Assembly (NCBI RefSeq): GCF_900103455.1
Contig: NZ_FNHI01000011.1
Coordinates: forward strand, 186,001-250,000
Length of the DNA stretch: 64,000 nucleotides
Source of the DNA: Streptomyces wuyuanensis
GTDB taxonomy: Bacteria > Actinomycetota > Actinomycetes > Streptomycetales > Streptomycetaceae
Direction of reading: 5' to 3'
Shown here: positions 1 through 7,032 of the stretch, one piece after another
Position numbering within the stretch: the first letter of the stretch is position 1
Layout: each line of letters begins with the position of its first letter
Notes under the pieces: generated by a model
What the model was told of the DNA's origin: nothing
The model's database searches: none
Seen by the model: the letters and a program-made list of their open reading frames with translations, nothing else
Made by a program: the position numbers and the translations under genes

Positions 1-1
1 A

Positions 2-856
2 CTAATCCATGACGGGAAACCTACGGTAGCCGCCCTGCTCCTATTTTCAGATGAGCCTCAAGCGGCGTTGCCCAAGCGATCGGCAATCAAGATTTACCGC
101 TATAAAACCGCGGAGTCGCAGGGCACCCGGGAGACTCTGGACTTTGATCCGGTGACCGTCGAGGGGTGCCTTTATGATCAGATCCGGGCATCCGTCCAGC
201 GCACATCGGACATTATCGAGCAGGTAAGAGTGCTCGGCCCTGAAGGCCTGGAGTCGATCACCTATCCGCATGTCACCCTACATGAGATCATCACAAATGC
301 CGTGCTGCACCGAGACTACGGGATTGCAGACGACGTACATGTCAGAGTTTTCGATAATCGCGTTGAAGTAGAGAGCCCGGGAAGACTCCCTGCCCACATC
401 ACGGAAAAGAATATCCTTGATGAGCGCTTCGCGCGAAACGGGACAATCGTCCGCCTTATCAATAAATTCCCAGACCCACCCAACAAAGATGTGGGTGAAG
501 GATTGAACACTGCGTTCAGCGCAATGAAGAAATTGAAGCTACGCGACCCGGTAATTCGACAGGCGGAGAACTCGGTAATCGTCGAGATTCGGCATCAGAA
601 GCTCGGGACGCCGGAAGAGCTCATCATGGAGTGGCTTGACTCGCATGAGGAGATCACCAACAAGCGGGTTCGCGAGTTGACTGGCATTGGATCCGAAAAT
701 GAAGTGAAGCGGATCTTCTATCGTCTTGCTGAGGCTAAGCAGATTGAGCGAGTACCGGGAAAGGGTGGAGGCTCTGCGGCGTGGCAAAAATTCACGGGAA
801 ATGACGGCTCTGAGGAACCTTCCAGCCCACCCGAAGAAGATCCGGGGCTCTTCTAG
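2..856 (+). CDS. ATP-binding protein with AlbA/Schlafen-like and GHKL domains, 5' end missing
   Basis: The frame is open to the left edge of the window, so the gene starts outside it; a TTG at 68 is only an internal codon. The first visible residues (DGKPTVAALLLFSDEPQ, then IKIYRYK) resemble the end of a Schlafen AlbA_2 DNA-binding domain. The central stretch (HEIITNAVLHRDY, then VESPGRLP and the glycines near VGEGLNTAF) matches a GHKL-type ATPase fold of the HATPase_c_4 kind. The C-terminus looks like a winged helix followed by an acidic Pro/Ser-rich tail. Proteins of this type are usually called ATP-binding proteins or transcriptional regulators and are common on mobile DNA. Base composition is clearly lower in GC than the chromosomal genes further right, which suggests transfer. 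Its exact role is unknown, and it may belong to the adjacent element or to an older insertion. Confidence 0.8.
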   Translation, partial: LIHDGKPTVAALLLFSDEPQAALPKRSAIKIYRYKTAESQGTRETLDFDPVTVEGCLYDQIRASVQRTSDIIEQVRVLGPEGLESITYPHVTLHEIITNAVLHRDYGIADDVHVRVFDNRVEVESPGRLPAHITEKNILDERFARNGTIVRLINKFPDPPNKDVGEGLNTAFSAMKKLKLRDPVIRQAENSVIVEIRHQKLGTPEELIMEWLDSHEEITNKRVRELTGIGSENEVKRIFYRLAEAKQIERVPGKGGGSAAWQKFTGNDGSEEPSSPPEEDPGLF

Positions 857-1255
857 AAGACCCTGAGACTCGTCGCTTCCCAGGCGTTTGATGGAAGGTG
901 GAGTGGGTTTGGCCGTTTCCCTAGGCGGGCTGTGGTCGAGCATGATCAAGAGGCCGTACGCTTGCTGGCAATTCGGGCAGGCTTCCAACCTGCCTGCAAT
1001 GTCCCCGAGTGGCCCGTGGTCTTGCTCAACGCAGGCCCCTGACCGGGTAGGTGCCAAAAGCCGTGGAGCCGACCGCCGCAGCCACGTCGGGGTTCACCCC
1101 ATCTCCGGGCCGCGCGACCGCGCGACGCCGCGCTGTGCACGGCGGATGCGCCCTGAGGTGGCAGAGAAAGTTGTACCGCAGTGCGCCCGACCTCCGGCAT
1201 AAAAGGTCACCGTGGCACTCTTGTGCGTGACCAGGAGCACGAGAAGGGAGCGCGC
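857..1255. other. Intergenic stretch left of the AICE regulatory genes
   Basis: About 400 bases without a convincing gene. A minus-strand reading of 857-1057 gives a short cysteine-bearing peptide (ACPNCQQAYGLL) that could be the remnant of a small zinc protein, but its frame runs on far into the previous gene. A GCAGGC/GCCTGC inverted repeat lies at about 978-998. The promoter of the GntR gene must lie in the last 100 bases, but I cannot assign its hexamers. The left attachment site of the element could be here or beyond the window; no repeat of the integrase-proximal end was recognised. Confidence 0.5.
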
Positions 1256-1717
1256 GTGTCGCAGGAAGCCAGTCCTCGCGGAACCTTCCTGAAGATCGCC
1301 GATGTAGTGAAGGCTGAGATCGACGCCGAGCCTGCGATGGCCGAGCTGCCGTCAGCGGCGGAGCTCATGCGTGAACATGGGGTCTCACGCGGGGTCGCAC
1401 TGCGGGTCTTTGGCGTGCTCGAGAAGGAGGGGCGCGCAGAGCGGGTACCTGGCGGCCGCTGGCGCGTCATTCGTCCGGGGCAGGAACGGGACCGCCGGCC
1501 GCTGGCCGAGCTGGTCGCTGAGGTGATTCGTTCGGAGCGTCTCAACGTGGGAGACAGGTTCCCCAGCACGAGCGCCCTGGCTACGCGCTTCGGCGTCTCA
1601 CGGCCAACAGTGGCCAAAGCGCTCGACAAGCTGGAGGCAGCCGGCCTGCTGTCGGCGAGCCAGCAAGGCAAGCAGCGAACCGTACTGGCCCTGCCGGGCC
1701 GAGAGGAGCGTTCGTAG
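1256..1717 (+). CDS. GntR-type repressor with two winged-helix domains (KorSA-like)
   Basis: A protein of 153 aa made of two DNA-binding wings: an N-terminal copy (about residues 12-75, HGVSRGVALRVFGVLEKEG) and a C-terminal GntR copy (about 82-150, FGVSRPTVAKALDKLEAAG). No ligand-binding FadR or UTRA domain follows. The GTG at 1256 is chosen because GAAGGGAG lies about 8 bases upstream; an upstream in-frame ATG at 1181 has no ribosome site. In pSAM2 the GntR repressor KorSA silences the activator gene pra, and so excision and replication. By position and domain this gene probably plays the same role. It is the first gene of a two-gene plus-strand unit, with the HD hydrolase starting 1 base after its stop. 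Confidence 0.8.
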   Translation: MSQEASPRGTFLKIADVVKAEIDAEPAMAELPSAAELMREHGVSRGVALRVFGVLEKEGRAERVPGGRWRVIRPGQERDRRPLAELVAEVIRSERLNVGDRFPSTSALATRFGVSRPTVAKALDKLEAAGLLSASQQGKQRTVLALPGREERS

Positions 1718-1718
1718 C

Positions 1719-2291
1719 GTGAGCACCGCCGGACTGACCGACTGGGCCTATCCGCTCGCGGAGTCGCTGCTCGCCGAGCCGCTACCGCGGCGGTGGGCGC
1801 ACTCGCTCGGGGTCGCCGAGCGGGCTCGGATCATCGCGCCGATCCTGGACGACGATGCCGAGCTGCTGGAGGCCGCGGCGGTACTCCATGACATCGGCTA
1901 TTCCCCCGACCTTGCCAAGACCGGATTTCATCCGCTCGACGGGGCCCGGTACCTGCGGGACGTCGCCAACGCTGATGCTCGCGTGGCCCGTCTCGTGGCT
2001 CATCACTCCTGTGCCTGGATGGAGGCTGAGGCCCGGGGCCTGCGCGAGGAGCTGGAATCCGAGTTCCCGCGGGAGCGGGCGGAGCTCTCCGACGCGCTCT
2101 GCTTCTGCGACATGAACACGACGCCGGACGGGATCCCGACGAATCCCGTCGACCGCGTGAACGAGATCGCAGGGCGATACGGGTCGGACAGCCTGATCGG
2201 CACGTTCATCCGGCGCGCTGAGCCGGAGATCATGGCCTGTACCGCCCGCGTGCTTGAACGCGTCGCCGCGGTGAAGCGTCAGCCGATGTAG
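1719..2291 (+). CDS. HD-domain phosphohydrolase
   Basis: A 190-aa protein with a metal-dependent HD fold. The metal ligands are recognisable as the His of RRWAHSLGVAE, the HD pair in AVLHDIGYS, the His of TGFHPLDGARYL and the HH of LVAHHS. HD proteins of this size hydrolyse phosphomonoesters or phosphodiesters, often of nucleotides; the substrate here cannot be read from sequence. The GTG at 1719 follows the repressor stop by one base, so the two are almost certainly translated together. Its 3' end overlaps the oppositely oriented Nudix gene by 13 bp. HD proteins are recurrent passengers in the regulatory end of Streptomyces AICEs. Confidence 0.85.
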   Translation: MSTAGLTDWAYPLAESLLAEPLPRRWAHSLGVAERARIIAPILDDDAELLEAAAVLHDIGYSPDLAKTGFHPLDGARYLRDVANADARVARLVAHHSCAWMEAEARGLREELESEFPRERAELSDALCFCDMNTTPDGIPTNPVDRVNEIAGRYGSDSLIGTFIRRAEPEIMACTARVLERVAAVKRQPM

Positions 2292-2752
2292 GGAGCCGTA
2301 CGCGTCCGGTCCATGGCGTGCTCGATACGGAGCCGCATCGTGGGGTGGATGTCGAGTCCTGCCAGGTCCGCCGGGGCCACCCAGCGGACCTGCGTCGTCT
2401 CGTTGCTCGTACGCACATCTCCGCCGATGGGTCGAGCGCGGAAGCAGATGCTGAACTGCTGGCGCGCCTCGCCGTCGTCGTACAGCATCACGTGACCCGG
2501 GTCGGTGTAGATCCCGGACATGTCGACGACCTCGGCCTTGATTCCGGTCTCTTCCCAGACTTCCCGCACGACCGTGTCGCTGATGGACTCCCCGACGTCG
2601 TGTCCGCCGCCGGGGAGCGCCCATCGGCCGTTGTCGGACCGTTGGATGACCAGCACCTCGCCTGCGTCGTTCTGAACGAACGCCACAACCGACGGAACCA
2701 CCGAGTTGGCCGGCGGGGCGTCGGGATCGTGAAGGTAGTCGATGCGTCCCAT
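2279..2752 (-). CDS. Nudix hydrolase, Pif-like
   Basis: A 157-aa Nudix protein with a complete Nudix box at about residues 49-71: G-x5-E-x7-REVxEExGI, read as GGHDVGE, seven residues, then REVWEETGI. The catalytic glutamates are present, so it should hydrolyse a nucleoside diphosphate linked to another group. In pSAM2 the Nudix protein Pif prevents redundant transfer between cells that already carry the element; similarity of context makes an exclusion role likely here, but that is inference. It starts 2 bases after the stop of the upstream XRE gene and is probably co-transcribed with it. Confidence 0.85.
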   Translation of the reverse strand: MGRIDYLHDPDAPPANSVVPSVVAFVQNDAGEVLVIQRSDNGRWALPGGGHDVGESISDTVVREVWEETGIKAEVVDMSGIYTDPGHVMLYDDGEARQQFSICFRARPIGGDVRTSNETTQVRWVAPADLAGLDIHPTMRLRIEHAMDRTRTAPYIG

Positions 2753-2754
2753 GC

Positions 2755-3513
2755 TCAGGCTCCCGTGAGGTCGTGTTCCGTCACCTGGCGCGCGCCTCCC
2801 CAGGTCTGCTCGATGCTATTCGCGTACGTGTCGAAGAGTCCCCCGCCTGGCAGGCGCCGTAGGTGAAGGACGGGCGCCATGTACGCGCCGATGCCGTAGA
2901 CGTGCGTGTTCACGAGCATCTCGTCATCAGCACGGAACAGCGAGTTGTAAAGCGTCGCATCGTGGAGCCGGAAGCCGATGTCCGGGTGGCTCTGGAACAG
3001 CGGGCGGTAGTTCATCAGCGCGTTGCGGATCTTGCCGTCCATGATCTGGTGACCCTCGTCTATGCCACGCTGCTTCACCGCCGCGCAGTCAGGATCCCCG
3101 AGCAGGATGCGCACCTGGGCGTTCCCCTGCGCCTTGGCCTTGAGCAGATCGTGAAAGAGCGGGTCTTCCGAGAGCCACAGTCCGGAGTAGACGAGCACGT
3201 CGATATGCGACGCCGCCCGGCCGTAAATCTCCCGCCACAGGCCGGTGGGCACCATGTGCCGATGCGGGTAAACCGTCACGATCTCCGCTTTGCTCAAGTC
3301 GGTCGCGCTATCGACCATGCGGGAGTCCTCCCACAGAGTCGTCACCTCGACTTTGAGCACGGATGCGGTCGCGTACTGGTGCCTCCTGTACGGGACCTTC
3401 CCCTGCGTGATCCAGCGCTCAACCGTCTTCGGGTTGACCTCAATCGCTTCGGCCAGGTCCTGCACGGTCATGCCCTGGGTCAAGAGGGCGGACCGTAAGC
3501 GCTCGTTGGACAC
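2755..3513 (-). CDS. XRE-family regulator fused to a phospholipase-D-like domain
   Basis: A 252-aa protein. Residues about 3-60 are a Cro/C1-type helix-turn-helix (MTVQDLAEAIEVNPKTVERW). Residues about 80-250 resemble a PLD-superfamily domain (VLVYSGLWLSEDPLFHDLL, then VRILLGDP). The usual HxKx4D catalytic motif is not intact: the matching stretch reads RLHDATLYNSLFRADD, with no lysine two residues after the histidine. It may therefore bind a ligand rather than cleave. Such XRE-PLD proteins occur in actinobacteria, and I believe part of this region is catalogued as DUF5919. The start is the GTG at 3513 with a G-rich site just upstream. The frame is open further upstream, but that extension is Pro/Ser-rich and looks non-coding. 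It is transcribed with the Nudix gene. Confidence 0.75.
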   Translation of the reverse strand: MSNERLRSALLTQGMTVQDLAEAIEVNPKTVERWITQGKVPYRRHQYATASVLKVEVTTLWEDSRMVDSATDLSKAEIVTVYPHRHMVPTGLWREIYGRAASHIDVLVYSGLWLSEDPLFHDLLKAKAQGNAQVRILLGDPDCAAVKQRGIDEGHQIMDGKIRNALMNYRPLFQSHPDIGFRLHDATLYNSLFRADDEMLVNTHVYGIGAYMAPVLHLRRLPGGGLFDTYANSIEQTWGGARQVTEHDLTGA

Positions 3514-3676
3514 CTCAACCCCCGGTGGGACATCTAGGGACGTCCTGACCGTAGCGAGACGACCCCCAGGTGTCCACGCGTGGGGTGAACAACGCCCCTC
3601 ACCTGCACCGATTCTGATGGTGCACCAAGAAGTTCCGGCGTGAGGAGCGGAGAGTCCGCCGTCAAGCTTGACGAGA

Positions 3677-3713
3677 CTCGATGCAGTACCTGTAATAGAG
3701 GTACTGCATCGAG
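3677..3713. repeat. Perfect 15-bp inverted repeat inside a longer palindrome
   Basis: CTCGATGCAGTACCT at 3677-3691 is repeated exactly in inverse orientation at 3699-3713, with a 7-base loop. The symmetry continues imperfectly outward, so that CCGCCGTC at 3656-3663 pairs with GACGGCGG at 3724-3731, giving a 76-bp imperfect palindrome. It lies about 165 bp upstream of the XRE start. Possible roles are a regulator-binding site, a transfer (clt-like) site or a rho-independent structure. There is no T-run, so a simple terminator is less likely. Confidence 0.7.
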
Positions 3714-4093
3714 CTTGAGGCTCGACGGCGGTTCCCAGCACACCTGAGGGGCCTTCTTTGGGCTGCTCATCAGCAGAGGGCGGGGACGCTGCAATCCCGC
3801 TAAAGGCCAGGTAGGACGCAATGGGCTTCGGCCCGACTGGCGAGGTGGCCCGGCGACCGCGAGCAACGGCCGGAGGGTGGGGACGAAGTCCCCCTTGCAG
3901 TGCGCCACCCGAATGACCTGCGAGAAGAGGAGTTCTGATGCGGCAGTTAAGTACCTGGGCGCTGCTCGTGCTGGACCGGCACAAGTGGTGATGCCCTTCG
4001 CGTCTCCCTGATCCGCCGTGCAAGCGCACCGGGATAGCCGGTGACCCGCGGAGTCAGGTCATCTGCGCGGCGTATGCCGCGGCCGGTTGCCTC

Positions 4094-4129
4094 CCTCGCC
4101 CGTCCGGCGCTCGTGCCGTACGGGCGAGG
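4094..4129. repeat. 10-bp inverted repeat, 16-base loop
   Basis: CCTCGCCCGT (4094-4103) and ACGGGCGAGG (4120-4129) are perfect inverse copies. It is the first of a series of GC-rich stem-loops that punctuate the transfer region. Confidence 0.5.
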
Positions 4130-4163
4130 CGTGGGGAGCTGGAATCCGCTGGCTCTACGAACC

Positions 4164-4195
4164 GCGCCGCTCGGAGCTGCAACTCCGAGCGGCGC
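4164..4195. repeat. 13-bp perfect stem-loop before the first transfer ORF
   Basis: GCGCCGCTCGGAG (4164-4176) pairs perfectly with CTCCGAGCGGCGC (4183-4195) across a 6-base loop. It ends 27 bases before the GTG at 4222. It could be an attenuator, a processing site or a terminator isolating the transfer genes. Confidence 0.6.
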
Positions 4196-4221
4196 CTACA
4201 GGCACCTATGTGGAGGTCCCT

Positions 4222-4326
4222 GTGATCACCAGTCTGACAGAGGCAGAGCGGGCCGAGCTGGCCCGAAGAGCCGCTGAGGCGAACAAGCGCAGCGCGGACA
4301 ACGCCCGTATGCAGGGGCGCCGGTGA
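4222..4326 (+). CDS. Small AICE protein, 34 aa
   Basis: The GTG at 4222 is preceded at good distance by GGAGG (4213-4217). The peptide begins ITSLTEAERAELARRAAE and is a charged, probably helical polypeptide. The strong ribosome site, the position at the head of the transfer genes and the overlap with a second tiny frame at 4323 support translation. I do not recognise a family. Short Ala/Arg/Glu-rich peptides of this kind are common at this point in Streptomyces AICEs. Confidence 0.55.
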   Translation: MITSLTEAERAELARRAAEANKRSADNARMQGRR

Positions 4327-4412
4327 GCGGCGAGCACCCGCGGGACGAGCGGCCACCCCTTCCGGTGCGGCCCCCGCGCCCGCATCCGCACGCAGCGGCC
4401 GGCGGCCGTTGA
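4323..4412 (+). CDS. Possible 29-aa Pro/Arg-rich peptide
   Basis: A GTG at 4323 overlaps the stop of the preceding ORF (GTGA), the usual arrangement for translational coupling. The peptide reads SGEHPRDERPPLPVRPP and continues Pro/His/Ala-rich to a TGA at 4412. Nothing beyond coupling and position supports it. Confidence 0.3.
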   Translation: MSGEHPRDERPPLPVRPPRPHPHAAAGGR

Positions 4413-4448
4413 GCTGATCCGAACCCCCCAGATTCCCGACAACGGCGT

Positions 4449-4478
4449 GCGCCCCCGGAGCGGCTACTCCGGGGGCGC
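4449..4478. repeat. 12-bp perfect stem-loop
   Basis: GCGCCCCCGGAG (4449-4460) pairs perfectly with CTCCGGGGGCGC (4467-4478) across six bases. It lies 36 bases before the DUF6284 start and is the same class of structure as those at 4164 and 9126. Confidence 0.6.
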
Positions 4479-4513
4479 TTCGGGCCGTACCCCATGGAGA
4501 GGAACCACGACCC

Positions 4514-4783
4514 ATGAAGCACATGAAAGCACGTCAGGTGGCCGATACCGCCATCACTGACGGCCGTGAGCCGACCGGCGCGGAGCTGGACGCGATCGAG
4601 CGGGAGATGCCGTTGATCGCGGCGGAGGTCGAGCTGTTGGATGCGCAGATCGGTCTGCTCGACCGGGCGGCCACCGCGCTGGACGAGCGGCGTATCCGCC
4701 GGGCCCGTAACCGAGTGCTGGCCGCGCGGCGCGACCTGACCAATCGCACGGCCGGTGTGCCCGGCGGACCGGCGGTGGCATGA
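4514..4783 (+). CDS. DUF6284-family protein
   Basis: An 89-aa protein whose core (REPTGAELDAIEREMPLIAA, then VELLDAQI) matches the small DUF6284 family found in Streptomyces AICEs and plasmids. It is predicted to be a helical coiled protein rich in Glu, Arg and Leu. GGAGAGGAA lies 12-16 bases upstream. Its function is unknown; it begins the transfer operon, and its stop overlaps the next start (ATGA). Confidence 0.75.
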   Translation: MKHMKARQVADTAITDGREPTGAELDAIEREMPLIAAEVELLDAQIGLLDRAATALDERRIRRARNRVLAARRDLTNRTAGVPGGPAVA

Positions 4784-5058
4784 TGCCGACCGCCCAGATG
4801 TCCAGTAGCGGCGGGCCGTGGCGCCTGTACGTCGCGCTGATGGGCTCCACCAAGTGGCCGGACTACCGTTGGGAGCGGCCGACCCCGGTGCCCACGATCG
4901 CCGAGCGCCGGACCGTCCTCGCGACCCTTGGCTATGAGCAGGTCCCCGGCTCCGAGTGGTCGTGGATCGAGGACACCACCACCTATGGCGACGACGGCTC
5001 GCCCGTGCTGCTGATCGCTGCCGTCGAGGTGCGGGAGTCCAGGGGCGGTGCGTCATGA
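4780..5058 (+). CDS. DUF6303-family protein
   Basis: A 92-aa protein with the features of DUF6303: WRLYVALMGSTKWPDYRW near the N-terminus, then LATLGYEQVPGSEWSW. It is always found beside DUF6284 and SpdB-like genes in elements of this type. It has no membrane segment or catalytic motif. The start overlaps the upstream stop by 4 bases and its own stop overlaps the next ATG, so the three are coupled. Confidence 0.75.
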   Translation: MMPTAQMSSSGGPWRLYVALMGSTKWPDYRWERPTPVPTIAERRTVLATLGYEQVPGSEWSWIEDTTTYGDDGSPVLLIAAVEVRESRGGAS

Positions 5059-5915
5059 ACCGCTTCGGTAAGGGGCTGCTCGTGCTCGCCCTGGTCGCCG
5101 TCGTCGCGATGGCGTTCCGGGTGTCGTGGAACGCGCTGCGGGACGTAGCGAAGGCGACCGGCGCGGACGCTACCGCGGCGACGCTGTACCCGTTCGTCGT
5201 CGATGGCCTCATGGCTCTCGCGCTCGTCGCCACCCTCGTGCTGACTGGGGACGCGCGACGGTTCGCATTGCGGGTGCTGGCCACCTACACGCTCGCCTCG
5301 CTGGTCCTGAACTACGTCCACGGGCTGGTGCCGGAGTTGCACGATCGATCGGTCGACTGGAGTCGACTGGCCGACTGGGACCCGGCGAACTGGGTCCTGG
5401 TCCTGCTCGCCACATCGCTGCCGGTCGGCTCGATCTACTTCGGCTCCGACCTCGTCGCCAAGGTCCTGCACCACCGACCGGACCCCACCCCGACACCTGC
5501 CGAATTGGCAGAAATCAGCGTAGATCGGTCGACGGCTGACCTGGGCGAACAGGCTGAGCTGCTCGCCGCACGGGTCGAGGAACTGCCTGCCCGACCGGTC
5601 GAGCCGGTTCCGGCGGTGGTCGAGGAGAGCGAGCCGGTGCCGGTCGGTGCGGTGGCGGCCGAGCAGCCGCGGGTGGGTCGGGCGACCGGTCGACTCCCGC
5701 AGTCGGCCCGATCGGCACGACCGGTCCGTACGGCCGAGGAGCTGCTGATCGAGGCCCGCGAGGCGACCGCCGGTTGGGCGGTCGAGGAGCTCACGGCCGA
5801 GGGCATCCGCAAGGCCGTACGCACGTCACCGGCGAAGGCCCGGGGGCTGCGCGAGACGCTGCGCGCCGAGCGCACCACGCCCGCCGAGCCGCTGCCGGTG
5901 TCTGAGGGCGCCTGA
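5055..5915 (+). CDS. DUF2637 membrane protein, SpdB-like spread protein
   Basis: A 286-aa protein with four predicted membrane helices in the first 140 residues (GLLVLALVAVVAMAF, VDGLMALALVATLVL, LRVLATYTLASLVL, WVLVLLATSLPVGSIYF). A Pro/Ala/Glu-rich linker and a C-terminal helical region that looks DNA-binding (VEELTAEGIRKAVRTS) follow. DUF2637 proteins are annotated as spread or mobile-element transfer proteins and are thought to help intramycelial plasmid spread with the TraB pump. The ATG at 5055 overlaps the previous stop (ATGA); a longer upstream frame is ruled out by that coupling. Confidence 0.8.
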   Translation: MNRFGKGLLVLALVAVVAMAFRVSWNALRDVAKATGADATAATLYPFVVDGLMALALVATLVLTGDARRFALRVLATYTLASLVLNYVHGLVPELHDRSVDWSRLADWDPANWVLVLLATSLPVGSIYFGSDLVAKVLHHRPDPTPTPAELAEISVDRSTADLGEQAELLAARVEELPARPVEPVPAVVEESEPVPVGAVAAEQPRVGRATGRLPQSARSARPVRTAEELLIEAREATAGWAVEELTAEGIRKAVRTSPAKARGLRETLRAERTTPAEPLPVSEGA

Positions 5916-6304
5916 TGCGGCTGACGCGTGCCGACTGCTTCGACCCCACGGGCGAGCGGTTCGGCATCCCCACCTACCCGTGGCGGTGCGCGCCGGACGG
6001 CTACGCCACCCGCCGACAACTCCGGGCCGCGGGACTTCGCCCCGGCGGGCAGCCGGTAGCGGCCCAGTGCCTGCGGCCGCGCCGGCGCCGGGGGCCGCTG
6101 GTCGCCTATCTCTACCGCGTCGACCGCGCGATGCCCGTGCGCCCGATGACCCCCGGCCGATGGCGAGCGCTGGCCAAGGCCAACGCCGCACGGCGCCTGT
6201 GTCCCGGCTGCGGGCGCGACGCCGGATACGTCCTTCCCGCTGCGCTGGGCATCTGTGTGCCCTGCGCTTATCCCGAAGGGACCAGCGATGGAATCGCTGC
6301 CTGA
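5915..6304 (+). CDS. Zinc-binding RRQxR-motif AICE protein
   Basis: A 129-aa basic protein. Near residue 30 it has the TRRQLRAAGLRPGGQPVAA motif shared by a group of Streptomyces mobile-element proteins, and at the C-terminus a zinc-ribbon pair, CPGCGRDAGY followed by CVPC. It could bind nucleic acid or act as a transfer accessory; no experimental role is known to me. The ATG at 5915 shares one base with the DUF2637 stop (TGATG), and the 3' end overlaps the next gene by 17 bases. Confidence 0.7.
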   Translation: MRLTRADCFDPTGERFGIPTYPWRCAPDGYATRRQLRAAGLRPGGQPVAAQCLRPRRRRGPLVAYLYRVDRAMPVRPMTPGRWRALAKANAARRLCPGCGRDAGYVLPAALGICVPCAYPEGTSDGIAA

Positions 6305-6662
6305 ACTCGCCCGTGTGGTGCAGCTCCCGGACGGCACCCATGTCTACGTCGACCCCGCTCACCTGCCCGCCACCTATTCCGGGCCGCAAGTGGTTCACCA
6401 GCACGTGCACCAGGCGCCGCCGGACCGGACGGTGCAGCGCATCGCGCTCGGCTCCGGGGTCGGTGCCGGCGCGGTCGCGGCGGGCGTCTACTTCGGCCCG
6501 CTGCTGGTCGGCGTGCTCACCGCCATGGCCGCGAACCTCGCCCTCCTCGCCCTCCTGGCCGCCGTCTGCGCCTGGGGTGTCGTCACCGTCGTGAAGTCGG
6601 TTTCCGGCACCGAGGGCAGGGCGGCCGCGAAGAGCATGCGCAGGGTCCGCCGCCGGCGCTGA
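6288..6662 (+). CDS. DUF6251-like small membrane protein
   Basis: A 124-aa protein: a soluble N-terminus (VVQLPDGTHVYVDPAHLP), then a conserved APPDRTVQRIALGSGVGAGA stretch, two hydrophobic helices (AVAAGVYFGPLLVGVLTAM and ANLALLALLAAVCAWGVV) and a basic tail. This is the pattern of the DUF6251 family of Streptomyces AICEs. The ATG at 6288 is chosen for the AAGGGA site 6 bases upstream. It probably acts with the DUF2637 protein at the membrane during transfer. Confidence 0.7.
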   Translation: MESLPELARVVQLPDGTHVYVDPAHLPATYSGPQVVHQHVHQAPPDRTVQRIALGSGVGAGAVAAGVYFGPLLVGVLTAMAANLALLALLAAVCAWGVVTVVKSVSGTEGRAAAKSMRRVRRRR

Positions 6663-6737
6663 TGGCTGCCTGCGGTTCCCGCCCGGTGCGGGGGCCGTGG
6701 GGAGCCGGACAGTCCGGCCCCGGACAGGAGACAGACC

Positions 6738-6941
6738 GTGGCGCGTGAACCCAAGCTCACCACTGGCGAGAAGGCGAAGGTCGCCTGGTACGTGGCCCGG
6801 ATGGCCAAGCGCGGCATCGCCGACGACCGCCTGACCGGCGGCCGCGTGCACCAGCGGGACCTGGAACGCAAGGTCGAGCGGGTCATCGAGCGGGCCCGCA
6901 CGCGCGAAGAGCGCGACGCGAAGAAGAACGGCCGCAAGTAG
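6738..6941 (+). CDS. Small basic AICE protein, 67 aa
   Basis: The GTG at 6738 follows ACAGGAGACAG. The product is very basic and helical (EKAKVAWYVARMAKRGIAD, then ERARTREERDAKK). It has no known domain. GC-rich hairpins lie before (about 6690-6715) and after (about 6944-6990). The fixed position just upstream of the translocase suggests a transfer accessory role. Confidence 0.6.
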   Translation: MAREPKLTTGEKAKVAWYVARMAKRGIADDRLTGGRVHQRDLERKVERVIERARTREERDAKKNGRK

Positions 6942-7032
6942 CTGTGCCCCGGGGGCGGCCGTATCGCCGGCAAGCATCCAGGCCGCCCCGGGCCCCTGAC
7001 CACCCCTTTTCGAGTAGCAGGAGACACCCAGC

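Larger units (their letters stand above)
3514..4221. other. Divergent control region between the XRE/Nudix operon and the transfer genes
   Basis: About 700 bases between oppositely oriented units, with no gene I can support on either strand. It contains a long palindrome centred at about 3695, a CCTCGCCCGT/ACGGGCGAGG stem at 4094-4129, and a 13-bp perfect stem-loop at 4164-4195 just before the first transfer ORF. AGTACCT occurs both in the palindrome and alone at 3949. Candidate contents are the divergent promoters, operators for the GntR and XRE proteins, and a cis-acting transfer locus. None of these can be assigned from sequence alone. Confidence 0.5.

Noticed and set aside
68..856. TTG at 68 as the start of the first gene
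   Set aside because: The frame continues to the left edge with protein-like sequence matching the upstream domain, so the gene is truncated by the window.
3534..4029. Long N-terminal extension of the XRE-PLD gene, and an overlapping 124-aa minus-strand ORF
   Set aside because: Both are Pro/Ser-rich without domain character, and they run through the large palindrome; the helix-turn-helix begins just after the GTG at 3513.
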